The position numbers and the translations under genes were made by a program. Shown piece after piece: positions 8,515-15,535 of a stretch of 64,000 bases of DNA (position 1 is its first letter; every line of letters starts with the position of its first letter). The stretch spans positions 55,148 to 119,147 of the forward strand of contig NZ_AZEA01000003.1 of assembly GCF_001435575.1 (NCBI RefSeq). The letters are read 5' to 3'. The notes under the pieces were generated by a model, which was given only the letters and a program-made list of their open reading frames with translations, was not told the DNA's origin and searched no databases. Source of the stretch: Lentilactobacillus sunkii DSM 19904. Its GTDB lineage: Bacteria > Bacillota > Bacilli > Lactobacillales > Lactobacillaceae.

Positions 8515-9110
8515 TAATCCCACAACCCTTGTAATCGACTGAGTAAATTCCGAATGGCGTTGCCGCGATGGCTGATCATATTTTTGTCATGAGTCGTCAT
8601 CTCGGCAAGTGTTTCTTGCTGTGAAGGCACATAGAATAATGGGTCATAGCCAAAATCGTTATTACCTCGACGGGCAGTCAAAATTTCGCCGTCAATTCGA
8701 CCAGATGCCACGACCTTGTCGCCCTCTGGGGTTAAATATACCAAAACGGATTCGAAATAGGCAGATCGATCCGACTTATTTTGCATTTCTTTAAGAAGTT
8801 TATTATTGTTTGCATCATCGTCATGATCGCCGGCGTAACGGGCTGAATGAACTCCAGGTGCGCCGTTCAAGGCTTTAACAACCAAGCCGGAATCGTCAGC
8901 AATGACTGCTTGGTGCGAAAACTTCATGATTCCGGTGGCTTTTAAGGTCGCATTTTCTTCAAAAGTAGATCCGGTTTCATCAATCTCTGGTACGTTATCA
9001 AAGTGTTTTAATGATTTGATTGTAACTCCGGTGTTTTTGAATGCATCTTCAAATTCAATAATTTTGTGACTATTTTGTGATGCAATCACAATTATTTCTG
9101 GTCTTTTCAC
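8514..9110 (-). CDS. rdgB: XTP/dITP diphosphatase (non-canonical purine NTP pyrophosphatase)
   Basis: A 198-residue HAM1/RdgB protein. It removes deaminated purine triphosphates (dITP, XTP) from the nucleotide pool and so prevents mutagenesis. Visible signatures are the opening IVIASQNSHKIIEFE, TGSTFEENATLKA, the catalytic-loop IADDSGL, GAPGVHSARYAG, FGYDPLF and SHRGNAIRNL. It starts with GTG at 9110, AAAGGAG nine bases upstream. It lies between murI and a phosphoesterase in one probable transcript, the usual Bacillales/Lactobacillales order. Confidence 0.95.
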   Translation of the reverse strand: MKRPEIIVIASQNSHKIIEFEDAFKNTGVTIKSLKHFDNVPEIDETGSTFEENATLKATGIMKFSHQAVIADDSGLVVKALNGAPGVHSARYAGDHDDDANNNKLLKEMQNKSDRSAYFESVLVYLTPEGDKVVASGRIDGEILTARRGNNDFGYDPLFYVPSQQETLAEMTTHDKNMISHRGNAIRNLLSRLQGLWD

Positions 9111-9124
9111 GTTATCAAGCTCCT

Positions 9125-9919
9125 TTAAATATCCAGCTGAACAGCAGAAATTGGCGTGCCAAGTAATTTGTCGGCGATCTTTGCAAAATCAGTTGGGTTA
9201 CCAGTTGTATAAAACTTCCTCTGGTGAACCTGACCGCCATCAAAAAATGCATCGTGCGTACTCAGATAATCAAATACCTGCTTTGCAGTGGCAACGCCGG
9301 GGTCAATCAACTCAACAGAATCTCCCATCACGTTTTGGATTTCTTCTTGAAGTACTGGAAAATGGGTACACCCCATGATCAAGGTATCAATCGGCTTATC
9401 CATAAACCACGCAAGGCGATTATTAACGGCAACCTGCGCCTCAACAGTCCCTGCCAAACCTTCTTCCACCATCGTGACAAACTCTGGACAGCCAAGTGAA
9501 GAAACATTGGCTAATGGATTTTGGGCCTTGATCAAGCGCTCATAGTCTCCCGATCGAACAGTCCCATTTGTCGCAATAACGCCAATCTGTCCTGATTTAG
9601 AGGCTTTAACTGCCATTTTTGCACCAGGTTCAATCACCCCGATCACTGGAATCGGTAAAATCTTTTTTAAATATTCATAAGCGGCAGCAGTCGCTGTATT
9701 ACAGGCAATCACAAACATCTTCACATCTTGTTCGACCATGTAGTCCGCAATTCGTTTCGTTAACTTTCGAACAGTCTCAGAACTCTTTTGCCCGTATGGT
9801 AAATTGGCCTGGTCGCCAATAAAGATGTACGATTCATTTGGGAGGGTTTTGGTCATTTCTTTTAGGACAGTAAGTCCCCCAACCCCCGAGTCCATTACAC
9901 CAATTGGCCGATTATCCAA
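9125..9919 (-). CDS. murI: Glutamate racemase
   Basis: 264 residues from the chosen start. It interconverts L- and D-glutamate and supplies D-Glu for peptidoglycan. Signatures include GVMDSGVGGLTV, both catalytic cysteines in context (ACNTATAAAYE and MGCTHFPVL), and SESYIFIGD-like and PYG motifs. An open frame extends to a TTG at 9964, but no ribosome site stands there. The TTG at 9919 has AGAAGGA seven bases upstream and gives the normal N-terminus (DNRPIGVMDSG), so it is preferred. It is the first gene of a probable murI-rdgB-phosphoesterase-cbpB operon, divergent from yslB. Confidence 0.92.
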   Translation of the reverse strand: MDNRPIGVMDSGVGGLTVLKEMTKTLPNESYIFIGDQANLPYGQKSSETVRKLTKRIADYMVEQDVKMFVIACNTATAAAYEYLKKILPIPVIGVIEPGAKMAVKASKSGQIGVIATNGTVRSGDYERLIKAQNPLANVSSLGCPEFVTMVEEGLAGTVEAQVAVNNRLAWFMDKPIDTLIMGCTHFPVLQEEIQNVMGDSVELIDPGVATAKQVFDYLSTHDAFFDGGQVHQRKFYTTGNPTDFAKIADKLLGTPISAVQLDI

Positions 9920-9984
9920 CAGAATTCCTTCTTCCCTTGTTTCAATAACATTATTATCTTGCAAAAGAAACTTATGTTCAACTT

Positions 9985-10030
9985 AAAACAAGATTAATAA
10001 TTATATTGTATAATTAATTTATTACATTTT
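9985..10030. promoter_or_regulatory. AT-rich divergent promoter region, murI / yslB
   Basis: TATAAT (10009-10014) on the plus strand and, on the minus strand, TTGCAA with TATACA at 16 bases are candidate elements for yslB and murI. Neither is complete enough to be certain, because the whole stretch is almost pure A and T. Confidence 0.35.
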
Positions 10031-10050
10031 GCATTGATGGAGATTAAAAA

Positions 10051-10575
10051 ATGGATAACGAAGTATACAAAAGTTTTATTAACGATGATACAATGAAAAG
10101 CCTTTTAGGCCAGGAATTGATACGAGATTCACTGATTCCGGAAATACTTGGAAAAGACGCTCATGAAATTTCATACTGGGCCGGTAAGCACCTCGCCAGG
10201 AACCATCGTTTGGCAACCTATGAGGACCTTGAAACGTTCTTTAAGCAGTTTAAATTTGGTGATCTCAAACTTCTTAAACGTTCAGGAAACCAAATCAGTT
10301 GGCGGTTAAGCGGCGAAATTGTTGCCCAACGCTTAAAATCATTTGAAGATCCCGACTTCTACCTAGAATCAGGTTTCATTGCTCAAAGCTGTCAGTACAT
10401 TCTTAACCAACAGGCAGAAGCTGAGCTTGAAAAATCAAATGTTAATAAAGGATTTGTCTTGTTGAGTACTTACCTCAGTCCGGATAAACCTGCCGATGGC
10501 CAGGAAGCTTCGTCAATCTTTGAAATTGTTGAACCAGATAAAAACGATGATGCCGATCAGAACAAAACAAATTGA
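10051..10575 (+). CDS. yslB: YslB family protein (DUF2507)
   Basis: 174 residues, soluble, with the E-I-S-Y-W-A-G-K-x-L-A stretch near residue 45 typical of the DUF2507/YslB family. The C-terminal 35 residues are acidic and low in complexity. No enzymatic motif is recognisable and the family's function is not established. GGAGA lies eight bases before the ATG. It is divergent from murI, a neighbourhood seen in other lactobacilli, with about 130 AT-rich bases shared as the promoter region. Confidence 0.8.
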   Translation: MDNEVYKSFINDDTMKSLLGQELIRDSLIPEILGKDAHEISYWAGKHLARNHRLATYEDLETFFKQFKFGDLKLLKRSGNQISWRLSGEIVAQRLKSFEDPDFYLESGFIAQSCQYILNQQAEAELEKSNVNKGFVLLSTYLSPDKPADGQEASSIFEIVEPDKNDDADQNKTN

Positions 10576-10592
10576 TTTCTGAAATACCCCAC

Positions 10593-10612
10593 CACAAACG
10601 CACTCGTTTGTG
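10593..10612. repeat. Perfect 8-base inverted repeat after yslB
   Basis: CACAAACG and CGTTTGTG flank a four-base loop 17 bases after the yslB stop. There is no adjacent T-run, so if it is a terminator it is a weak one. Confidence 0.5.
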
Positions 10613-10667
10613 AAAGGCTGTTTTGTTGATCTTGATAGAATACGGCTGCAAATTTTTTTGAAGAATC

Positions 10668-10712
10668 TAATAAGGGACTTTAACGTAACATTAACGTTAA
10701 AGTCCCTTATTA
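10668..10712. terminator. Perfect 19-base inverted repeat between yslB and trxA, probable bidirectional terminator
   Basis: Arms 10668-10686 and 10694-10712 match without mismatch around a seven-base loop. It lies between two converging genes and the outer ends are AT-rich (TAATAA/TTATTA), but no run of T follows on either strand. Termination is the likeliest role. A transcript-stabilising hairpin is the alternative. Confidence 0.65.
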
Positions 10713-10751
10713 ATTGGATGCAAAAATCTTAACATCCGCAATCATCTATTC

Positions 10752-11063
10752 TTATCCAGCGTATTGATCAAGCACTTTTTTGACCTGTGCTTTTGGATGA
10801 TATCCAACAATCGTATCAACCACTTTGCCATCTTTTTTAACCAATAATGTTGGGATGCTCATAATGCCAAACTTGGATAAAGTTTGGGGATTCTTATCAG
10901 CATCCATTTTTGTAAACTTAACGTTGTCCATTTCTTCGGCCAACTCTTCGATGACAGGAGTCTGCATCCGACAAGGACCACACCAGGTTGCCCATACATC
11001 AGTTAACGTAACGCCTTCAGCAGTATCTTTTTCAAAAGTTTGATCTGTAGTTTCTTTAAGCAT
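10752..11063 (-). CDS. trxA: Thioredoxin
   Basis: A 103-residue thioredoxin with the redox motif W-C-G-P-C (residues about 28-32), the cis-proline in SIPTLLV, and the expected charged C-terminal helix. It is the general cytoplasmic disulfide reductant. An open frame extends upstream to 11135, but the ATG at 11063 has GGAGTG eight bases before it and gives the normal thioredoxin length. It lies 80 bases after mutS2 on the same strand, as in many lactobacilli where mutS2-trxA are adjacent. Confidence 0.95.
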   Translation of the reverse strand: MLKETTDQTFEKDTAEGVTLTDVWATWCGPCRMQTPVIEELAEEMDNVKFTKMDADKNPQTLSKFGIMSIPTLLVKKDGKVVDTIVGYHPKAQVKKVLDQYAG

Positions 11064-11143
11064 ATTAAAAACACTCCAATCCTTTAATAGTTTAATACTA
11101 ACAATTTTATGACAAAAAGCAACCAAATTGCACACAACTATTT

Positions 11144-13510
11144 TTACTTTAGTTTAACAACGGTTGATCCATCACCACCGGCATTGGGGGCAGAATACCC
11201 AAAACTTTTAACCCGCGGATTACGTTTCAAATATTCGGTGACGCCCTTTCTAAGGGCACCGGTTCCCTTACCATGAATAATTGTTACAGATGGGTAACCT
11301 GCAAGAAGAGCCGAGTCAATGTATCGATCAACTTCGGTCATGGCTTCTTCATAACGATGGCCACGAAGATCAAGGGTTGGTGACATCCCTGCTGAACGAG
11401 TTCTTGAAACATGAGTCTGGTATTGATTTTTATCCTGTTTAACCGGACCGGATTTTTCCAAATCAGATTCTTCAATCTGCATCTTCAAAATCCCAATTTG
11501 AACATCCCAAGTATGATTTTTATCTTGACGAAGCAGTGTTCCCTGCTGACCATATGATTTTACAAGAACATCATCGCCCGGATGAAAGTCATGCTTGGCT
11601 TTTTCCTTTTTCAATACTTTGTTTTTAACAAGGTTAGGTGCCGTCTCAAGTTTGTTCAAAGCTCCTTTGGCGTCAATTAGTTCATTTTCCTTGACAGCCA
11701 CTTTACCAACCTGAGCTTGCTTTTTATGAAGATCATCAATAATCTGGTCAGCCTTTTTCTTGGTTTCTTCAACAACCTGATTAGCCTTTTCCTTGGCTTC
11801 TTCAGTCAAACGATCTTTTTGATTTTCATACTTGGTAAATTTATCCTGCAGCTCGTTATGAATTCGGGTTGACTCTTTCAGCTGCTCATCAAGTTCATCA
11901 GCTTCGTCGTGAGCACGCTTGGTTTGCGCTGTAAGCTCTTCAATCATGTTATTGATGTCTTGGTTCTCTGAATCGGTAAATGCCCGTGCCTGGTCAATAA
12001 TTTGCTTTGACATCCCTAATTTGCTGGCAATGTTCAATGCATTACTTTGTCCGGGAATCCCCAATAGAAATCGGTAAGTTGGCCGCAATGTGTCAACATC
12101 AAATTCCATCGATGCGTTGATTATTCCAGGACGATTATAGGCAAAAGCTTTCAATTCAGGATAATGAGTTGTCGCAATCAGCTCACAGCCAATTTTATGA
12201 AAAGCATCAATAATTGCCATTGCCAAAGCAGCCCCTTCTTTGGGATCTGTTCCGGCACCCAGCTCATCCAATAGCACCAAACTATTTGGGCTGGTTTGCT
12301 GCAAAATTGTGATGATATTGTCCATATGGGATGAGAAGGTACTCAAGTTGGCTTCAATCGACTGTTCATCACCAATATCCGCAAAAACATTATCAAAAAC
12401 GCCAATTTGTGAATCTTCATTGGCAGTGACAAACAAGCCGGATTGCCCCATCAACTGCAATAACCCAACTGTCTTAATGGTAATCGTTTTACCACCGGTG
12501 TTCGGTCCAGTTACGATAATGGTGTTGTATTTATAACCAATTTCAATGTCATTGGCAACCACCTTATCCTTGGCAATTAATGGATGACGGGCTTTTCTCA
12601 AATTAATCACATTGTCTTTTGAAACCTTTGGCAAAACGCTTCCCGTTGCATGGGCAAATTTGGCCTTTGCATTCACAAAATCCAGTTGACCGACCAGATC
12701 CATGTTTGCCAGCAGCTCATTTCGATGTGGCCTGATTAAGTTGGTCAATTCACCTAAAATACGGCGAACCTCCGCACGTTCAGCCAACTGATCCCGTCTT
12801 AATTGATTATTCATTTCAACAACATTATTCGGCTCGACATAAAGGGTCTGACCGGATGCACTTTGATCATGAATAATCCCGCCAAAACGTTGTTTATACT
12901 CGGACTTAATCGGCAGAACAAAACGGCCGTCACGAACAGTAATGATCGGTTCTGAAAGATACTTGGCATCAGAACCCTTGATGAACTTTCCCATCTTGGA
13001 TCGGATATTACTCTGAGCTGCCACAATTGTCCGCCGAATTGAACGAAGATCGGAAGAAGCACCGTCTAGAACGCGGCCATCATCATCAATCGATGCGACC
13101 ATTCGCTTGGTTACATCAGGCATTAAGGTCAATTTGCTGATAATTGACGGCAGGGATTTAAAGGTAACTTCCTCTGCTTCCAAATCTTGGAAGAATTCAA
13201 CCACAACCTGCACTGCCCGCAACAACTTGGTAATGTGGGAAAGCTCGGTACCGCCCAATGAGGCATTCTCGATTCTCAAACGCTTCATATATGGTGAAAT
13301 TTCAGTCAGTTTAGGGATTGGAATTTCGCCTTTGAGACGGACAATATCGGCACCGTCAGCAGTTTGTTCAAGCCGTTGGTTTACGGCTTCAAATGATGAG
13401 CTGGGAGTCAATAATTGAACGATCTCCCGGCCACGATCAGTGGTCAAGTACTTTGACAGCTGGTCCTTAATTTTTCCATATTCCAATGTTTCCAATACTT
13501 TTTCGTTCAT
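11144..13510 (-). CDS. mutS2: MutS2 (endonuclease MutS2 / ribosome collision factor RqcU)
   Basis: 788 residues. The order is an N-terminal clamp and lever region, an ABC-type ATPase with Walker A GPNTGGKT (about residue 335) and Walker B LVLLDELGAGTDP, a long coiled coil (residues about 520-640), a KOW-like segment and a C-terminal Smr nuclease domain with LDLRGHRYEEA and HGKGTGALR. MutS2 lacks the mismatch-recognition domain of MutS. It is tied to suppression of homologous recombination and, in Bacillus, to splitting of collided ribosomes. The start overlaps the cvpA stop by four bases (ATGA), so the two are translationally coupled. Confidence 0.95.
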   Translation of the reverse strand: MNEKVLETLEYGKIKDQLSKYLTTDRGREIVQLLTPSSSFEAVNQRLEQTADGADIVRLKGEIPIPKLTEISPYMKRLRIENASLGGTELSHITKLLRAVQVVVEFFQDLEAEEVTFKSLPSIISKLTLMPDVTKRMVASIDDDGRVLDGASSDLRSIRRTIVAAQSNIRSKMGKFIKGSDAKYLSEPIITVRDGRFVLPIKSEYKQRFGGIIHDQSASGQTLYVEPNNVVEMNNQLRRDQLAERAEVRRILGELTNLIRPHRNELLANMDLVGQLDFVNAKAKFAHATGSVLPKVSKDNVINLRKARHPLIAKDKVVANDIEIGYKYNTIIVTGPNTGGKTITIKTVGLLQLMGQSGLFVTANEDSQIGVFDNVFADIGDEQSIEANLSTFSSHMDNIITILQQTSPNSLVLLDELGAGTDPKEGAALAMAIIDAFHKIGCELIATTHYPELKAFAYNRPGIINASMEFDVDTLRPTYRFLLGIPGQSNALNIASKLGMSKQIIDQARAFTDSENQDINNMIEELTAQTKRAHDEADELDEQLKESTRIHNELQDKFTKYENQKDRLTEEAKEKANQVVEETKKKADQIIDDLHKKQAQVGKVAVKENELIDAKGALNKLETAPNLVKNKVLKKEKAKHDFHPGDDVLVKSYGQQGTLLRQDKNHTWDVQIGILKMQIEESDLEKSGPVKQDKNQYQTHVSRTRSAGMSPTLDLRGHRYEEAMTEVDRYIDSALLAGYPSVTIIHGKGTGALRKGVTEYLKRNPRVKSFGYSAPNAGGDGSTVVKLK

Positions 13511-14025
13511 ACATTAACCTCACTAGAATGTTGATTCCAAATTTGAATCATTTTATCTGAGAGAATCGGAGTTTTCTTAACAATCCATTGGGAAACCTCA
13601 GATTGCTGATACTGTTCCTGAATGGTTTCACTGGGAAAAATCAACAAAAAATTCAATAAAATAAAGATGATTAGATATTTTATGATGATATCAGCAAATC
13701 CACCCAATAGTGAATTTAATTGATGCACAATTGGTAGTTTCGTTAAAGGAGTCAAAAGATTACGCATTACGCGAATGAGACGCCACACCAAACCAAAAAG
13801 AAGGGCAAAGATCACCCATTTGACCACAAGCTGAGCAGTTTGGTTGTCCCCACTCTTAAAAACAGCATCATTAATAAATGCCGCAATTGGTGATGTGGCA
13901 ACAAGACTCACAAAAGTAGCCAGGACAAACCCAATTAAGCTCAATATTTCTGCGACAAAACCACGGTGGAGTCCTCGTAAAAATCCAAATATCAAAATCA
14001 AAATGATCCCAATACTAAAAATCAT
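13507..14025 (-). CDS. cvpA: CvpA family membrane protein
   Basis: 172 residues, with four probable membrane segments (near 3-20, 27-47, 65-85 and 108-128) and a cytosolic C-terminal tail. The Gly-x-x-Arg-Gly start (FGFLRGLHRGFVAEILS) matches the CvpA/YshB family, named for colicin V production in E. coli but of unclear function in Firmicutes. It begins on the base after the zapA stop and its stop overlaps the mutS2 start, giving the conserved zapA-cvpA-mutS2 operon. Confidence 0.88.
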   Translation of the reverse strand: MIFSIGIILILIFGFLRGLHRGFVAEILSLIGFVLATFVSLVATSPIAAFINDAVFKSGDNQTAQLVVKWVIFALLFGLVWRLIRVMRNLLTPLTKLPIVHQLNSLLGGFADIIIKYLIIFILLNFLLIFPSETIQEQYQQSEVSQWIVKKTPILSDKMIQIWNQHSSEVNV

Positions 14026-14268
14026 CTAATGAACCTCTTTATTATGTGCTTTTTCCTCAACTTCAAATTGTTTCGAAATGGCATTAAAAGCAATCAAAAT
14101 TGCCCGTTGTTCCTCTGTTGAACTCGGCATTGCTTCGTGAAGCTGCTTCAACTGTTCATTAAGCAAGTCAGTAACAGCCTGCATATGGTCAACCGACCCT
14201 TTACCAATCAAAACATAGTCTTTGCCATCAATATGTGCTTTGAAGCGTCGTTTCTCGCTATCTGACAT
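14026..14268 (-). CDS. zapA: Cell division protein ZapA
   Basis: 80 residues. ZapA bundles FtsZ filaments at midcell. The N-terminal beta part (RFKAHIDGKDYVLIGKG) and the following helix with a coiled-coil tail match the Bacillus ZapA/YshA type in both length and layout. AGGATGTGA precedes the ATG. It opens the zapA-cvpA-mutS2-trxA unit. A terminator directly upstream separates it from the DUF1292 gene. Confidence 0.88.
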   Translation of the reverse strand: MSDSEKRRFKAHIDGKDYVLIGKGSVDHMQAVTDLLNEQLKQLHEAMPSSTEEQRAILIAFNAISKQFEVEEKAHNKEVH

Positions 14269-14297
14269 TACATCACATCCTAATTCATTTCAATTAA

Positions 14298-14337
14298 AAA
14301 GGATTGAGACTAGATAACTGCTTCGCCTCAATCCTTT
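14298..14337 (-). terminator. Terminator after the DUF1292 gene
   Basis: Perfect 11-base stem (14298-14308 with 14327-14337) with an 18-base loop. The minus-strand transcript continues into UUUUUAAUU. Confidence 0.85.
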
Positions 14338-14358
14338 CGTCATAATGACAACTTCTAA

Positions 14359-14685
14359 TTATTTGTTATCGTCACTGTCATCATCCTGATCGTCATCATC
14401 TTTACCCAGGAATGTGTTCAAAACTGATTCAATCATATCCCATTCCTTGTCAGTCTCAATGGCTTGAAGTTCACCGCCTTGAGGGTCACTTGGATCATCA
14501 CCCTTAGGCAAGGCATAAGCTTGGATTTCAACTTCTTCGTCTTCACCCTTACCATCTGGATAGATTAAAATGTATGAACGGTCAAAGTCTTCTGACTTAA
14601 AAGTAAATAATACGTCATATAATGTTTCATCGCCGTTTTCATCGACTAATGTAATTTGTTGTTGTACTGGTTCTTGATCTGCCAT
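14359..14685 (-). CDS. DUF1292 domain-containing protein (YrzB-like)
   Basis: 108 residues with the family core ITLVDENGDETLYDVLFTF and SYILIYP near the start and a strongly acidic tail of Asp and Glu at the C-terminus. The biochemical role is unknown. In Firmicutes these genes almost always follow ireB and yqgF, as here. AGCGAGG precedes the ATG by about nine bases. It probably shares a transcript with the two genes upstream and is closed by a strong terminator. Confidence 0.9.
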   Translation of the reverse strand: MADQEPVQQQITLVDENGDETLYDVLFTFKSEDFDRSYILIYPDGKGEDEEVEIQAYALPKGDDPSDPQGGELQAIETDKEWDMIESVLNTFLGKDDDDQDDDSDDNK

Positions 14686-14699
14686 AATTGTTTACCTCG

Positions 14700-15134
14700 C
14701 TATATTTTAGTTAATTTACCACTGCGGTCCAAATAATTCTGAAGTATCAAGCCGGCGGCCAGTTTGTCGATCACTTTTTTCCGCTTTGCTCTGGAGACAT
14801 CGGCTTCTTCAGTCAGCATTCGCTGTGCTTCAACAGTCGTCAACCGCTCATCTTCAAAATCGACAGGCAAGTGAAACTTATCTTCAAGTCGTTTGCCATA
14901 CTGTTCAGAAGCCTCAGCACGGGGACCCAACGAATTATTCATGTTCTTCGGAAGCCCGACAACGAAGCCATCAACTTGGTACTTTTCAACCAACTCGGAG
15001 ACCCGGTCCAAACCAAATTCTTGGTTATCCTCGTCTATCCGAATTATTTCGACGCCTTGTGAGGTCCAGCCTAACTGATCGCTAACAGCAACCCCGACGG
15101 TTTTTGAACCAACATCTAAACCCATTAATCTCAT
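14700..15134 (-). CDS. ruvX: Holliday junction resolvase-like YqgF/RuvX
   Basis: 144 residues, RNase H-like fold, with the opening [19 protein letters not shown] carrying the first catalytic Asp, then [16 protein letters not shown] and the C-terminal [16 protein letters not shown] with the last acidic residues. Family members process 16S rRNA ends, and a role in recombination has been proposed. The ATG overlaps the ireB stop by four bases, so translation is coupled. Confidence 0.93.
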   Translation of the reverse strand: MRLMGLDVGSKTVGVAVSDQLGWTSQGVEIIRIDEDNQEFGLDRVSELVEKYQVDGFVVGLPKNMNNSLGPRAEASEQYGKRLEDKFHLPVDFEDERLTTVEAQRMLTEEADVSRAKRKKVIDKLAAGLILQNYLDRSGKLTKI

Positions 15135-15427
15135 TTTTCACCTTTTTTCGTCTCAGTTGGATGATTATCAGTTGGATGGTTATCCAAATAGAAACGAACT
15201 AATTCCTCGATTATTTCATCACGTTCATGTCTGCGGATAAGGTTTCGGGCATCAAGGTTACGTGGAATGTACGCTGGATCACCGGAAATTAGATACCCGA
15301 CAATCTGGTTATAAGGATTGTATCCCTTTTCCTCAAGTGCCGCATAAACAGTCAACAATGTTTCACGAACGTCCTTTGGCTGATCTTCATTAAAATTAAA
15401 AAACATGGTTTTATCTAAAGAACTCAT
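15131..15427 (-). CDS. ireB: IreB family regulatory phosphoprotein (DUF965)
   Basis: 98 residues. In Enterococcus IreB is a substrate of the IreK Ser/Thr kinase and a negative regulator of cephalosporin resistance. The core ([47 protein letters not shown]) is intact, including the N-terminal region where the phosphorylated threonine lies. The ATG at 15427 is preferred over an in-frame GTG at 15436 because AGAGGTG stands at the right distance. The C-terminus carries a short repeat of N-H-P-T. First in ireB-yqgF-DUF1292, downstream of alaS. Confidence 0.92.
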   Translation of the reverse strand: MSSLDKTMFFNFNEDQPKDVRETLLTVYAALEEKGYNPYNQIVGYLISGDPAYIPRNLDARNLIRRHERDEIIEELVRFYLDNHPTDNHPTETKKGEK

Positions 15428-15535
15428 ACGATTCACCTCTATGACATAAGGTCATTTGTATTAATTTTAACTGATTGTAAGTGAAACTACAATCAAGTAT
15501 GCCAATGTAACGGACATGTAACCGTGGTGTAATAA

